Assembly: GCF_900107595.1 (NCBI RefSeq)
Contig: NZ_FNQF01000005.1
Span: 186,001 to 250,000, forward strand
Direction: 5' to 3'
Source: Psychroflexus halocasei
Lineage (GTDB): Bacteria > Bacteroidota > Bacteroidia > Flavobacteriales > Flavobacteriaceae
DNA: 64,000 nt
Shown here piece after piece: positions 8,762-19,011 of this stretch; position 1 is the stretch's first letter, and every line of letters begins with the position of its first letter. The notes under the pieces are model-generated. The model had not been told where the DNA came from, ran no database searches, and was given only the letters and a program-made list of their open reading frames with translations. The position numbers and the translations under genes are program-made.

Positions 8762-9541
8762 TTGCTTCATTACAATACTTACGAGCATTCAACTTCAGAT
8801 CAGTGGATTACTTTTGTGCACGGAGCGGGCGGTAGTTCCTCAATTTGGTTTAAACAATTACGTGTTTTTAAAGCGCATTTTAACGTCCTTCTTTTAGATC
8901 TAAGAGGCCATGGAAGATCAAAACCTTCATTAAAAGACAGTTTTACTGAAGACTATACTTTTGATGTGATCACTGAAGATATTCTTCAGGTGATGGATCA
9001 TTGCAATATTAAAAGTTCACATTTTGTAGGTATTTCTTTAGGGACAATTTTAATCAGGAATTTAGCTGAAAATTATCCTGAACGTGTTGAAAGTATGATT
9101 ATGGGTGGTGCAATAATGAGGATGAACGTTCGTTCTCGTTTTCTTATAAAGATGGGGATGATTTTTAAATCTGTAGTTCCTTATATGTTTTTATACAAGC
9201 TTTTTGCCTTTGTGATTATGCCACGTAAAAATCACAAAAAAAGTAGAAATCTTTTTGTGAATGAAGCGAAGAAACTTTATCAAAAAGAATTTATACGTTG
9301 GTTTAGGTTGACTTCAGAAATCAAACCATTATTAAGTTTATTTAGACAGAAACCTGTTGATATTCCATCAATTTATATCATGGGAGAACAAGATTATTTG
9401 TTTTTACCAGCCATCGAAAAACTGACAAAAGCGCACAAAAAAGCACAACTATTTGTTGTGCAAAATTGTGGTCATGTTGTTAATGTTGATCAGCCTCAAG
9501 TGTTTAACCAACAAGCAATCAATTTTATTAAGGGTTTATGA
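8762..9541 (+). CDS. Alpha/beta-fold hydrolase
   Basis: A protein of 259 residues with the alpha/beta hydrolase layout: oxyanion segment FVHGAGGSSSIW, then DLRGHGRS, the nucleophile elbow GISLGT (Ser), an acid near MGEQDYLF (Asp) and a C-terminal NCGHVV (His). It is probably a soluble esterase or lyase-type hydrolase; the substrate cannot be told. There is no ATG in frame after the upstream stop at 8732-8734, so the TTG at 8762 is the only reasonable start, just downstream of a TATATTTG promoter element. The stop region overlaps the convergent DUF4197 gene by six bases. Confidence 0.85.
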   Translation: MLHYNTYEHSTSDQWITFVHGAGGSSSIWFKQLRVFKAHFNVLLLDLRGHGRSKPSLKDSFTEDYTFDVITEDILQVMDHCNIKSSHFVGISLGTILIRNLAENYPERVESMIMGGAIMRMNVRSRFLIKMGMIFKSVVPYMFLYKLFAFVIMPRKNHKKSRNLFVNEAKKLYQKEFIRWFRLTSEIKPLLSLFRQKPVDIPSIYIMGEQDYLFLPAIEKLTKAHKKAQLFVVQNCGHVVNVDQPQVFNQQAINFIKGL

Positions 9542-10252
9542 TTTGTTGTCTTGCAGTGCAAAAACACGTCTTAATAAATCTGAAGTTCTTGCGTTGAGAT
9601 TATTTCTAATTTCAATTTCTTCTTTAGCAATCATCTGAAAAACTCCGTGCAAAGCTCTGTTTGTGACATAATCAGTTAAATCAGGATTCACATTTTCAAC
9701 TAACGGAATTTGATTATAGCGGGTAATTAGATTTGTCCAGATTTGGTCAGCACCAACTTTAGAGAATGAATTCTCAATCACAGGATTAAATTTGTTGTAA
9801 AGCTGAGCTGACGTTTTTGTTTCTAAATATGAAGTTGCAGCTCTTTCATTACCTAATAAAATGTTTTTTGCATCTGTAAAGCTCATGTCTTTAACAGCTG
9901 AGACAAAAATTGGAGTTGCTTCTTTCACAGCATCTTCAGCTGCGCGATTCAGCGCTTTTACGCCTTCATCAGCGAGGCTCCCTAAACCAATTTTGCGCAA
10001 GCCATTTTCAACCTTTCTAAGTTCAGGTGGCATCAAGATTTTAACAGCTTCATTTCTATAAAAACCATCAGTTTTTGTCAGTTTTGATACTTCTTTTTCA
10101 ATACCATTATTCAAAGCTTCTTTTAAGCCATTACCGATTTGCTGCTGTGTTAATTGCTGAGAATTTTGCGGGAGTTGATTAGCGATATCCTGTAATTCAG
10201 CACAAGATGAAAGACTAAAAATAACAGTAAAGAGTAAGATTGTTTTTTTCAT
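9536..10252 (-). CDS. DUF4197 family lipoprotein
   Basis: A protein of 238 residues with a lipoprotein signal (MKKTILLFTVIFSLSSC, Cys at about 17), so probably anchored in the envelope. The body matches the DUF4197 family: GLKEALNNGIEKEV near the N-terminus, ILMPPELRKVENGLRKIGLG, a TDAKNILLGNERAATSYL segment and a helical C-terminus. The function is not established for the family. It is transcribed leftwards and its stop codon overlaps that of the convergent hydrolase gene. Confidence 0.85.
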   Translation of the reverse strand: MKKTILLFTVIFSLSSCAELQDIANQLPQNSQQLTQQQIGNGLKEALNNGIEKEVSKLTKTDGFYRNEAVKILMPPELRKVENGLRKIGLGSLADEGVKALNRAAEDAVKEATPIFVSAVKDMSFTDAKNILLGNERAATSYLETKTSAQLYNKFNPVIENSFSKVGADQIWTNLITRYNQIPLVENVNPDLTDYVTNRALHGVFQMIAKEEIEIRNNLNARTSDLLRRVFALQDNKS

Positions 10253-10427
10253 AAGATGAATTTTAAAAAGCTAATTTATCATTTAATATTTTAAATCAAA
10301 ACCAGCTTTCAACTTCATTTGAATTTTTAGTCTATAAAAGCTAGCTTTGCTTTAAACAAAGCCTTTTCTAAAGCCCTAATCCAACTAATTTTTATTAAAT
10401 TTACGCCACAAAAAATAAGATTTTTCA

Positions 10428-13400
10428 ATGGAACAAGTAAAACCATATAAGCCAAAAAACCTTGTCAGAATTGTAACTGCAGCTTCATTGTTTGATGGGC
10501 ACGATGCAGCGATTAACGTGATGCGTCGTATCATTCAATCAACAGGTGTTGAAGTCATTCATTTAGGTCACGACAGAAGTGTGGAAGAGGTTGTTAATAC
10601 TGCTATTCAAGAAGATGTTAATGCAATTGCTATGACGTCATATCAAGGCGGTCATACCGAATATTTTAAATATATGTACGATTTGCTTCAAGAGAAAGGA
10701 GCAACGCATATTAAAATATTTGGCGGCGGTGGCGGCGTCATTCTTCCTGAAGAAATTGAAGAATTAATGGATTACGGAATCACACGAATTTATGCGCCAG
10801 ATGATGGTCGTGAACTCGGACTCCAAGGGATGATTAATGATTTAGTTGAGCGCAGTGATTTTAAAACGCCTGATTTAGTTGATGCTGAAAAGGTAGAAGA
10901 AAACGTCAAAAACAAAGACGTCAATACAATTGCGAGACTTATATCACTTGCTGAAAATAGACATGATGATTTCTTAAAGCATTTTAATAAAATAAAATCT
11001 GATTCAAAAACGCCAGTTCTTGGTATTACAGGAACAGGAGGTTCAGGAAAATCATCATTGGTAGATGAACTTGTACGTCGATTTTTAGTTGATTTTGATG
11101 ACAATCAAACAATCGGAATTATTTCAGTTGATCCATCAAAAAGAAAAACAGGAGGAGCCTTATTAGGAGATAGAATCAGAATGAATGCCATCAATTCACC
11201 TCGTGTTTATATGCGCTCATTAGCGACACGTCAATCAAATCTAGCACTTTCAAAATATGTGCAAGAAGCGGTTGATGTTTTACGTGCTGCTGAATTTGAT
11301 CTTATTATTTTAGAAACTTCAGGTATTGGTCAAAGTGATACAGAAATTTTAGATCATTCAGATGCTTCACTTTATGTGATGACACCTGAATTTGGTGCAG
11401 CTACACAATTAGAAAAAATCGATATGCTTGATTTTGCTGATTTGGTCGCCATCAATAAATTTGATAAACGCGGATCTAAAGATGCGCTACGTGATGTTAA
11501 AAAGCAATATCAGCGTAACCATCAACTGTTTGATCAAAAACCAGACGAGATGCCTGTTTTTGGAACAATTGCTTCTCAGTTTAATGATCCAGGAATGAAT
11601 ATTCTTTACAAGAAAATCATGGATAAAATTGTAGAGAGAACCAATGCAGACCTTAAAAGTGATTATGAAATCACCGACGAGATGTCTGAAAAAATATTTG
11701 TGATTCCACCAGCGAGAACACGTTATCTTTCTGAAATTTCAGAAAATAATCGTGCTTATGATCAAAAAGCAGAGAAACAAACTCAAGTTGCGCAAAAGTT
11801 ATACAGCATTTATCAGACTTTAAACTCTGTTTTAAATACGACAATCTCATTAAGCCAAAACGGGTTAAATGAAGACGAAATTCAGAATGCAATAATTTCA
11901 GAAAATGAAGATTTAGCAGGCTTATTGAAGAAAGAATTTGACCGTGTTAAAATGGATCTCGATCCTTATAACTGGGAAAAAATTCTCGGTTGGGATGCTA
12001 AAGTCAAAAAATATGAAGATGACGTTTATGTCTTTAAAGTCCGTGATAAAGAAATAAAAATTGACACACACACGGAGTCCTTATCACATTTGCAAATTCC
12101 CAAAGTGGCTTTGCCAAAATATAAAGCTTGGGGAGATTTATTAAAATGGATTTTACAGGAAAATGTACCTGGTGAATTTCCTTACACGGCAGGTCTTTAT
12201 CCGTTTAAGAGAACTGGTGAAGATCCAACGCGTATGTTTGCTGGAGAAGGCGGTCCTGAACGTACAAACAGACGTTTTCATTATGTCAGTCAAGGTTTGC
12301 CAGCAAAGCGTTTGTCAACAGCTTTTGACTCGGTAACGCTTTACGGAAACGACCCCGATCACAGACCAGATATTTACGGAAAAATCGGTAATGCTGGTGT
12401 TTCTATTTGTTGTCTAGATGATGCTAAAAAACTTTATTCAGGCTTTGATTTAGCACATCATATGACTTCTGTAAGTATGACGATTAATGGGCCTGCACCA
12501 ATGTTGCTAGGTTTCTTTATGAACGCAGCGATTGATCAGCAATGTGAAAAATACATCAAAGAAAATGGACTTGAAGATGAAGTCAATGCTAAAATTGATA
12601 AAATTTATCAAGAAAGCGGAAAACCTCGTCCAGAATATCATGGTGATTTACCAGAAGGAAATGACGGTTTAGGTTTGATGTTACTTGGTGTAACTGGTGA
12701 TTTGGTTCTGCCAAAAGATGTTTATGAGAAAATTAAAAAAGACACAATAGCAGTTGTACGAGGAACTGTTCAGGCTGATATTCTTAAAGAAGACCAAGCG
12801 CAAAACACGTGTATTTTCTCAACTGAATTTGCTTTGCGTTTAATGGGTGATGTTCAGGAGTATTTTATTGAAAATAAAGTTAGAAACTTTTATTCGGTTT
12901 CTATTTCAGGTTACCATATTGCTGAAGCAGGTGCAAACCCAATTACACAGTTGGCATTAACACTTTCTAACGGCTTTACTTATGTAGAGTATTATTTAAG
13001 TAGAGGGATGGATATCAACAAGTTTGGACCAAACTTATCGTTCTTTTTCTCAAACGGAATCGATCCAGAATACGCTGTGATTGGTCGTGTTGCAAGAAGA
13101 ATTTGGGCAAAAGCAATGCGCGATAAATATGGCGCAAACCCGAGAGCGCAAATGCTGAAATACCATATTCAAACATCTGGTCGTTCATTGCATGCGCAAG
13201 AAATTGATTTCAATGATATTCGTACCAGCTTACAAGCCCTTTATGCGATTTATGACAACTGTAATTCACTACATACAAATGCTTACGATGAAGCCATCAC
13301 AACACCTACAGAAGAATCTGTTAGACGTGCAATGGCAATTCAGTTGATTATCAATAAAGAACTTGGTTTAGCGAAAAATGAAAACCCAATTCAAGGTGCA

Positions 13401-13859
13401 TTTATTATCGAAGAATTAACCGACCTTGTTGAAGAAGCTGTCTTATCAGAGTTTGATCGTCTAACTGAGCGTGGAGGCGTTTTAGGTGCAATGGAAACGA
13501 TGTATCAACGTAGTAAAATTCAGGAAGAAAGCTTACATTATGAAACTTTAAAACACACAGGTGAATTCCCGATTATTGGTGTCAACACTTTCCTGAGTAG
13601 CAAAGGCTCGCCAACTGTTACACCACGAGAAGTGATCAGAGCGACTGAAGAAGAAAAGGAGTCTCAGATTGAGACGCTTAATAACTTGCATCAAACTTAT
13701 GAAGATAGCGCAGCGCAATACTTAGAACGTGTTCAAAAAGCAGCAATCAATAACGAGAATATTTTTGAAGAATTAATGGAAGCAACTAAATATTGTTCAT
13801 TAGGTCAGATTACAGAGGCTTTATTTGATGTTGGAGGTCAATATAGACGTAATATGTAA
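10428..13859 (+). CDS. icmF: Fused acyl-CoA mutase IcmF (B12 domain + G-protein chaperone + mutase)
   Basis: A protein of 1,143 residues combining three parts normally on separate genes. They are an adenosylcobalamin-binding domain (about 10-150, FDGHDAA with the cobalt-ligand His), a MeaB-like GTPase (P-loop GTGGSGKSS near 200; [19 protein letters not shown]), and the mutase TIM barrel (from about 560, [22 protein letters not shown]). IcmF interconverts isobutyryl-CoA and n-butyryl-CoA. At the position where methylmalonyl-CoA mutases have the substrate-carboxylate Arg, this protein has Gln (Q792 in [11 protein letters not shown]), as in isobutyryl-CoA mutases. The G domain is thought to gate cofactor loading and repair. 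It is monocistronic, with a hairpin terminator downstream. No cobalamin riboswitch is visible upstream. Confidence 0.93.
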   Translation: MEQVKPYKPKNLVRIVTAASLFDGHDAAINVMRRIIQSTGVEVIHLGHDRSVEEVVNTAIQEDVNAIAMTSYQGGHTEYFKYMYDLLQEKGATHIKIFGGGGGVILPEEIEELMDYGITRIYAPDDGRELGLQGMINDLVERSDFKTPDLVDAEKVEENVKNKDVNTIARLISLAENRHDDFLKHFNKIKSDSKTPVLGITGTGGSGKSSLVDELVRRFLVDFDDNQTIGIISVDPSKRKTGGALLGDRIRMNAINSPRVYMRSLATRQSNLALSKYVQEAVDVLRAAEFDLIILETSGIGQSDTEILDHSDASLYVMTPEFGAATQLEKIDMLDFADLVAINKFDKRGSKDALRDVKKQYQRNHQLFDQKPDEMPVFGTIASQFNDPGMNILYKKIMDKIVERTNADLKSDYEITDEMSEKIFVIPPARTRYLSEISENNRAYDQKAEKQTQVAQKLYSIYQTLNSVLNTTISLSQNGLNEDEIQNAIISENEDLAGLLKKEFDRVKMDLDPYNWEKILGWDAKVKKYEDDVYVFKVRDKEIKIDTHTESLSHLQIPKVALPKYKAWGDLLKWILQENVPGEFPYTAGLYPFKRTGEDPTRMFAGEGGPERTNRRFHYVSQGLPAKRLSTAFDSVTLYGNDPDHRPDIYGKIGNAGVSICCLDDAKKLYSGFDLAHHMTSVSMTINGPAPMLLGFFMNAAIDQQCEKYIKENGLEDEVNAKIDKIYQESGKPRPEYHGDLPEGNDGLGLMLLGVTGDLVLPKDVYEKIKKDTIAVVRGTVQADILKEDQAQNTCIFSTEFALRLMGDVQEYFIENKVRNFYSVSISGYHIAEAGANPITQLALTLSNGFTYVEYYLSRGMDINKFGPNLSFFFSNGIDPEYAVIGRVARRIWAKAMRDKYGANPRAQMLKYHIQTSGRSLHAQEIDFNDIRTSLQALYAIYDNCNSLHTNAYDEAITTPTEESVRRAMAIQLIINKELGLAKNENPIQGAFIIEELTDLVEEAVLSEFDRLTERGGVLGAMETMYQRSKIQEESLHYETLKHTGEFPIIGVNTFLSSKGSPTVTPREVIRATEEEKESQIETLNNLHQTYEDSAAQYLERVQKAAINNENIFEELMEATKYCSLGQITEALFDVGGQYRRNM

Positions 13860-13878
13860 TTCAGAAGATTGATTTATG

Positions 13879-13936
13879 ACTGTCTCAAAACATAGCATAT
13901 CAATTTTGATATTTTATTTTTTGAGACAGTTTTTTA
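13879..13936 (+). terminator. Terminator after icmF
   Basis: ACTGTCTCAAAA (13879-13890) pairs with TTTTGAGACAGT (13919-13930). A smaller nested hairpin (ATATCAA/TTGATAT) lies inside, and a T-run follows the outer stem. It lies between icmF and rluF. Confidence 0.8.
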
Positions 13937-13973
13937 ATAAGAATTTTAAAAATTAAATGCATACCAAATAATT

Positions 13974-14699
13974 ATGTCGAAAGAAACACGAATCAATAAA
14001 TTTTTGAGTGAAGCAGGCTATTGTTCACGTCGCGCTGCTGATAAATTAATCGATCAGGGACGCGTGACAATTAATGGTATTGCTCCCGAAATGGGAACAA
14101 AGGTACAAGAAGGTGATCGTGTTGCTGTTGATGGTAAAACTGTTGGTAATGATGATGTTGAGCATGTTTACATCGCGTTGAATAAACCTGTTGGCATTGT
14201 TTGTACAACGGATACACGTGTTGAAAAGGATAATATTATTGATTTTATAAATTATCCTGAACGCATTTTTCCGATTGGTCGACTGGATAAGCCAAGTGAG
14301 GGTTTAATTTTATTGACAAATGATGGAGATATTGTGAATAAAATTTTGCGTTCCAGTAATAATCATGAAAAAGAATATATCGTTTGGACACACGAACCTA
14401 TTACAGATGAATTTATCAAACGCATGTCAAACGGAATTCCGATTCTTGACACAGTGACTAATAAATGTAAAGTTGAAAAACTAAATGAAAGAACATTTAA
14501 AATTGTTTTGACACAAGGTTTGAATCGTCAAATCCGTCGGATGTGTGAGTATCTTGGCTATCATGTTGCAAAGCTAAAAAGAATTCGTATCATGAATATA
14601 CAACTAGACACGCCAGTAGGTGAGTGGCGATATTTAACCAAAGATGAATTTAATGAACTTTCAAAACTGATTGGTTACTCTAAGAAAACACAAGATTGA
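13974..14699 (+). CDS. rluF: 23S rRNA pseudouridine synthase, RluF type
   Basis: A protein of 241 residues. The N-terminal S4 RNA-binding domain has TRINKFLSEAGYCSRRAADKLI. The RsuA-family catalytic core has PIGRLDKPSEGLILLTNDG, where the Asp is the catalytic residue, and the later GLNRQIRRMCEYLGY motif. This matches RluF, which isomerises U2604 (with U2605) of 23S rRNA, more closely than RluB/RsuA. It is read from its own transcript downstream of the icmF terminator. The close RluB/E paralogues leave some doubt about the exact target uridine. Confidence 0.88.
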   Translation: MSKETRINKFLSEAGYCSRRAADKLIDQGRVTINGIAPEMGTKVQEGDRVAVDGKTVGNDDVEHVYIALNKPVGIVCTTDTRVEKDNIIDFINYPERIFPIGRLDKPSEGLILLTNDGDIVNKILRSSNNHEKEYIVWTHEPITDEFIKRMSNGIPILDTVTNKCKVEKLNERTFKIVLTQGLNRQIRRMCEYLGYHVAKLKRIRIMNIQLDTPVGEWRYLTKDEFNELSKLIGYSKKTQD

Positions 14700-14777
14700 T
14701 TGACCTTAAAATGAAACTTTATGAAAATTTCACTTTAAATTCAGTTAATCAACATCTTACACTAAATATAAAACACA

Positions 14778-14785
14778 TATATTTG
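14778..14785 (+). promoter_or_regulatory. Bacteroidetes -7 element of guaB
   Basis: TATATTTG fits TAnnTTTG. Transcription would begin a few bases further on, after the ATG at 14787, which argues for the second in-frame ATG (14808) as the true guaB start. No convincing -33 box was seen. Confidence 0.55.
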
Positions 14786-14807
14786 TATGCAATTAAAAAT
14801 TAATTGC

Positions 14808-16280
14808 ATGAAATCTTCTCAACATAAAGTCAAAGGACTTGGATTAACTTATGACGATGTCTTGTTAGTCCCAGCATATTCAGAGGTTTTGCCTCGTGAA
14901 GTCAGTTTAAAGTCAAATTTTTCAAAAAACATTCAACTCAACACACCAATTGTTTCTGCAGCGATGGATACTGTTACGGAAGCAGATATGGCTATTGCCA
15001 TTGCTCGCGAAGGAGGCATTGGTGTTTTACATAAAAACATGAGTGCTAAACAACAAGCACTTCATGTCAGGAAAGTCAAAAGAGCAGAGAGCGGTATGAT
15101 TATCGATCCTGTGACTTTGCCGCAAACAGCAAGTGTTGGCGACGCTAAAGATTCAATGCGAGAGCATAGCATTGGCGGAATTCCGATTGTTGATAATAAC
15201 AGTAATTTAGTCGGTATTGTCACAAATCGTGATTTACGATTTGAGGAAAACACACAAAGACCAATCGTTGAGGTGATGACTTCAGAAAACCTTGTCACAG
15301 TTAGCGAAGGAACTTCTTTAAAAGATGCTGAGGTGATTTTACAAAATCATAAAATTGAAAAACTGCCTGTTGTCAATGAGGAAAATAAACTTGTTGGTTT
15401 AATCACATTTAGAGACATTACAAAACTAACTTTAAAGCCAGATGCTAATAAAGATTCTTATGGAAGATTAAGAGTTGCTGCGGCTTTAGGTGTTACAGCT
15501 GATGCTGTTGATAGAGCTAAAGCTTTAGTAGATGCAGGCGTTGATGCGGTTATTATTGATACAGCACATGGACACACAAAAGGAGTTGTTGATGTTCTTA
15601 AAAAAGTAAAATCTCAATTTCCTAATTTAGATGTTGTTGTCGGTAATGTTGCTACAGCAGATGCCGCAAAATATTTAGCCGATGCAGGTGCCGATGGTGT
15701 TAAAGTCGGTATTGGGCCTGGTTCAATATGTACAACACGTGTTGTTGCAGGTGTTGGTTATCCACAGCTTTCTGCCGTGATTGAAGTTTCAGAAGCTTTA
15801 AAAGATACTGATGTTCCTGTGATCGCTGATGGAGGAATCCGATACACAGGTGATATTCCTAAAGCAATTGCAGCTGGCGCTGATTGTGTGATGCTGGGTT
15901 CACTTTTAGCAGGAACTAAAGAATCTCCTGGAGAAACAATTATTTATGAAGGACGTAAATATAAATCTTACCGCGGCATGGGTTCTGTTGAAGCGATGAA
16001 TAAAGGTTCAAAAGATCGTTATTTTCAAGATGTTGAAGATGATATAAAAAAATTAGTGCCAGAAGGTATTGTTGGCCGTGTTGCTTATAAAGGTGAACTG
16101 TATGAAAGTATGCTTCAATTTATAGGCGGTTTAAGAGCAGGCATGGGATATTGCGGTGCAAAAGACATTAAAGTTTTAAAAGAAAATGCTGAATTTGTCC
16201 AAATTACAAGTTCTGGTATTATGGAAAGTCACCCACATGATGTGACAATCACTAAAGAAGCCCCAAATTACAGTAGATAA
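14808..16280 (+). CDS. guaB: Inosine-5'-monophosphate dehydrogenase
   Basis: Oxidises IMP to XMP with NAD+, the committed step of GMP synthesis. It is full length at 490 residues. It has the barrel start [21 protein letters not shown] and two CBS domains (about 95-215). The catalytic loop is [12 protein letters not shown], with the nucleophile Cys. Further motifs are [11 protein letters not shown] and the flap region [10 protein letters not shown]. An ATG seven codons upstream (14787) would lie at or before the predicted transcription start, so 14808 is preferred. A bidirectional terminator lies downstream. Confidence 0.97.
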   Translation: MKSSQHKVKGLGLTYDDVLLVPAYSEVLPREVSLKSNFSKNIQLNTPIVSAAMDTVTEADMAIAIAREGGIGVLHKNMSAKQQALHVRKVKRAESGMIIDPVTLPQTASVGDAKDSMREHSIGGIPIVDNNSNLVGIVTNRDLRFEENTQRPIVEVMTSENLVTVSEGTSLKDAEVILQNHKIEKLPVVNEENKLVGLITFRDITKLTLKPDANKDSYGRLRVAAALGVTADAVDRAKALVDAGVDAVIIDTAHGHTKGVVDVLKKVKSQFPNLDVVVGNVATADAAKYLADAGADGVKVGIGPGSICTTRVVAGVGYPQLSAVIEVSEALKDTDVPVIADGGIRYTGDIPKAIAAGADCVMLGSLLAGTKESPGETIIYEGRKYKSYRGMGSVEAMNKGSKDRYFQDVEDDIKKLVPEGIVGRVAYKGELYESMLQFIGGLRAGMGYCGAKDIKVLKENAEFVQITSSGIMESHPHDVTITKEAPNYSR

Positions 16281-16298
16281 AACGAAATTAATGCTATA

Positions 16299-16335
16299 AA
16301 AAAATGCTTTCAAGTTTTTTGAAAGCATTTTTTTT
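16299..16335. terminator. Bidirectional terminator between guaB and ompH-like gene
   Basis: AAATGCTTTC (16302-16311) pairs with GAAAGCATTT (16321-16330), flanked by A-run and T-run. It can end guaB transcription on one strand and the convergent ompH-like gene on the other. Confidence 0.85.
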
Positions 16336-16356
16336 GATTCAACTTTTTGGTTGAAT

Positions 16357-16884
16357 TTAATTGTTGTCAATTGGATTTTCATCTGGAATCTCCAAGCCAA
16401 TTTCTTTCATCACCTTAATCGTTAAATCATAATCAGGATCTATGTAAATCAAACTTTGGTTTTCGTTAATAACTTGTGTGTAATTTTCTCTTTTGACAAT
16501 TTTTTCAAGAGCATTTCCGATTTTTTGATAAAGCGGACGCATTAATTCATCTTGTTTGATTTGTAATAATTTTGAAGAATTTTGCTGAAGTTTCTGTAAA
16601 TCTTGTTCCATTTCAGTGATTCTCTTCTCACGAGAAACACGAACAACCTTTGTTAACTCTTCTTTATCTTCATTATATTTTGTAATAGCTTCCGTGTAAG
16701 CGTTGTATTTTTCTTGAATATTATTGTCAAGCTCTTCTCCGTATGTCATCAACTGCTTTTCAACATCTTTAATTTCAGACATCTGAGATAAAATGTACTC
16801 ATTGTTAATTGTACCAACTTTTGATTGTGCTTGCATGCTTTGAAATCCGATCAATGCGATTGCAAGAATGAATATTTTCTTCAT
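16357..16884 (-). CDS. OmpH/Skp-family periplasmic chaperone
   Basis: A protein of 175 residues from the ATG giving MKKIFILAIALIGFQSMQAQ, a clean signal peptide; an upstream ATG at 16905 would add seven residues and is less likely. The mature part is a long amphipathic coiled coil (about 40-135, NIQEKYNAYTEAITKYNEDKEEL) between short beta elements (SKVGTINNEYIL and NYTQVINE). This is the layout of Skp/OmpH, which cages unfolded outer-membrane proteins in the periplasm. It stands alone and is divergent from the SurA-type foldase operon, a related job in outer-membrane biogenesis. Confidence 0.88.
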   Translation of the reverse strand: MKKIFILAIALIGFQSMQAQSKVGTINNEYILSQMSEIKDVEKQLMTYGEELDNNIQEKYNAYTEAITKYNEDKEELTKVVRVSREKRITEMEQDLQKLQQNSSKLLQIKQDELMRPLYQKIGNALEKIVKRENYTQVINENQSLIYIDPDYDLTIKVMKEIGLEIPDENPIDNN

Positions 16885-16998
16885 TTTATTTATTTTTTGG
16901 GACAAATAAAAAGAATAAAGACGTGTTTTACAAGGTTTTTAACTTGATGCTTTGGAATAATTTATTTGAATGCCAATGTTTTAATAGAAAGAAGAGAC

Positions 16999-17028
16999 TT
17001 GTAAGCCTTTGTAAAATTTGTATTTTTG
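16999..17028 (+). promoter_or_regulatory. Bacteroidetes-type promoter of the foldase operon
   Basis: TTG at 16999-17001, 19 bp spacer, then TATTTTTG at 17021-17028. The start codon of the first foldase gene is 25 bases downstream. Confidence 0.65.
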
Positions 17029-17052
17029 CAAACTAAAATTTAAGCTTTTCAA

Positions 17053-19011
17053 ATGCGTTACAGATTTATATCACTACTGATTTTTATATTCATTTTCAAT
17101 GTTGTAAATGCTCAAGAAGTTGATCAAGGCAAAACTTTATTTCAAATTGGTGATGAAAAATATTCTGTCGAAGGTTTTTTAGAAAACTATAATAAAAACC
17201 TTGATCTTGTCATCGACGACTCTCAGAAAACCATAGATAATTACTTCCAACTTTATATAAATTATAATCTTAAGCTTAAAGAAGCGAAGGCTTTAGGATT
17301 GGATACATCTAAAGCATATTTGAACGACTATAACAAGTATTACAAGCAACTAGCTGATAATTTTATCGCCAATGGTGAAATTACTGAAGCCATGCTTAAA
17401 GAAACATACAACCGATATAAAACTGAGGTGAAAGCTTCGCATATTTTGATTTCAAATTCTTCTAAAGAAGCAGTTGATACATTAAAGGCTTATCAAAAAG
17501 CAGAAGAAGCACGTCGAAAATTGTTAGCTGGAGAAGACTTTGAAAAGGTTGCTCTTCAATTCTCAGAAGATCCTTCTGTGAAAATGAATGATGGAAATTT
17601 AGGCTGGTTCCGTGCCTTTAAAATGATTTATCCTTTTGAAAATGCAGTTTACAATATGCAAATTGGCGATATTTCAAAACCTATTAAAACGCAGTTTGGC
17701 TATCATATTATCAAAAAGACAGGTGAAAGAGCTTCAAAAGGTAAAATTACTGTCTCACACATTATGCTGAGAGTTGAAAATGCTGAGCAAGCCCAAGAAG
17801 CAGAAAAGAAAATCCAGCAACTACATCAAAAGCTTAATTCAGATAATTTTGCAGAAATGGCAAAACAATATTCTGATGATGACAATACTGCTCAAAATGG
17901 CGGAAAGTTAAAGCCTTTTAGTATTTCTGAGATCAATTCAAAGCGTTTTGAAAATGCAGCTTTTAATTTGGAGAAAATCGGTGATATTTCTGAACCTATT
18001 AAAACAAAATTTGGATGGCATGTTTTGATGCTTGATGATATTGAACCTTTAGCTTCTTACGAAGAAATGAAGCCTGACATCCGACGTCAAGTCAAGACTT
18101 CTTCAAGAGCAAAATTGATTAATGAGCAAATTTCAGAAGATTTACAAAAGCAATATCAAGCTCAATTTGATGATAATTATAAAGAAAAACTTTATCAGAT
18201 TATTGAAAACACAAAGGTTGATGATAAATTTAAAATTGATAACATTAAAGAATCAAATGCTCTTCCTTCAAGAGTTTTGTTTGAATTTGCAAATCAAAAA
18301 TATACCTACAAAGATTACCTTAAATATTTCGAAAAAAATCAGTTGAGTTTTGCTGCAAAGGCCACACCAAAGCAGCGTATTGATAAAACATATAGCGATT
18401 TTCTTTACAATAAATTGGTAGCTCATCATCGCGTCGAATTGGAAAATATCAATACGGAATTTGCTAACTCAGTTAAAACTTACAGAGATGGTATTTTGTT
18501 ATTTGAGGTGATGAAAAATCAGGTTTGGGAGCCTGTTTCAAATGATACTTTAGGTCAACAAGAGTATTATCAAAATCATCTTCAAGATTTTTATTCTGAA
18601 GAAAGTATTCAGGCTAAAATTTTCACTTCTTCTGATAAAAAGAATTTGAGAAAATTTAGAAAATCTTATAGAAAGAATACAGAGAAAGCTATGTCAGCTT
18701 TAACTCAAGAAGATACTTACAACATTATGATTGATAAGGTGGAAATAACTGCAAAGAGTTCGAAAATTCCGTCATCAATATTCTCAACTAAAAAAATATC
18801 AAGTATTAAAAAGCATAACGGAGGCTATGTTTTTATAGATGTTGAAAAGCGTTTCCCAGCAAAACAACTAGAGTTAAACAATGTGAAAGGTGAAATAATC
18901 AACTTGATGCAAAAATATAAAGAGGATGAATGGATCAAATCTTTAAGAAAGAAATATACGATTTCAGTTAATGAAGACGTTTTAAAAACAATAAAACAAA
19001 CTTTTGAGTAA
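17053..19011 (+). CDS. Periplasmic peptidyl-prolyl isomerase with two PpiC domains
   Basis: A protein of 652 residues with a signal peptide (MRYRFISLLIFIFIFNVVNAQ). A SurA-like N-terminal region is followed by two parvulin/PpiC rotamase domains, each opening with a SHI motif (SHILISNSS near 134; SHIMLRVEN near 236). Each also has the glycine-rich GNLGWF or GGKLKPF turn and the closing FGYHIIKK or FGWHVLML. The long C-terminal part (about 340-652) is not recognised. It probably assists folding of outer-membrane proteins. It is the first of three consecutive foldase-like genes and overlaps the next gene by eight bases, so they are co-translated. Confidence 0.88.
   Translation: MRYRFISLLIFIFIFNVVNAQEVDQGKTLFQIGDEKYSVEGFLENYNKNLDLVIDDSQKTIDNYFQLYINYNLKLKEAKALGLDTSKAYLNDYNKYYKQLADNFIANGEITEAMLKETYNRYKTEVKASHILISNSSKEAVDTLKAYQKAEEARRKLLAGEDFEKVALQFSEDPSVKMNDGNLGWFRAFKMIYPFENAVYNMQIGDISKPIKTQFGYHIIKKTGERASKGKITVSHIMLRVENAEQAQEAEKKIQQLHQKLNSDNFAEMAKQYSDDDNTAQNGGKLKPFSISEINSKRFENAAFNLEKIGDISEPIKTKFGWHVLMLDDIEPLASYEEMKPDIRRQVKTSSRAKLINEQISEDLQKQYQAQFDDNYKEKLYQIIENTKVDDKFKIDNIKESNALPSRVLFEFANQKYTYKDYLKYFEKNQLSFAAKATPKQRIDKTYSDFLYNKLVAHHRVELENINTEFANSVKTYRDGILLFEVMKNQVWEPVSNDTLGQQEYYQNHLQDFYSEESIQAKIFTSSDKKNLRKFRKSYRKNTEKAMSALTQEDTYNIMIDKVEITAKSSKIPSSIFSTKKISSIKKHNGGYVFIDVEKRFPAKQLELNNVKGEIINLMQKYKEDEWIKSLRKKYTISVNEDVLKTIKQTFE

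Noticed and set aside
9453-9638. Open frame overlapping the end of the hydrolase gene
   Set aside because: It lies in another frame of two real convergent genes and shows no protein-like features.
10253-10427. Search for a cobalamin riboswitch upstream of the B12-dependent icmF
   Set aside because: No B12-box-like conserved core is seen; only a small GCTTTG/CAAAGC hairpin at 10344-10362 is present.
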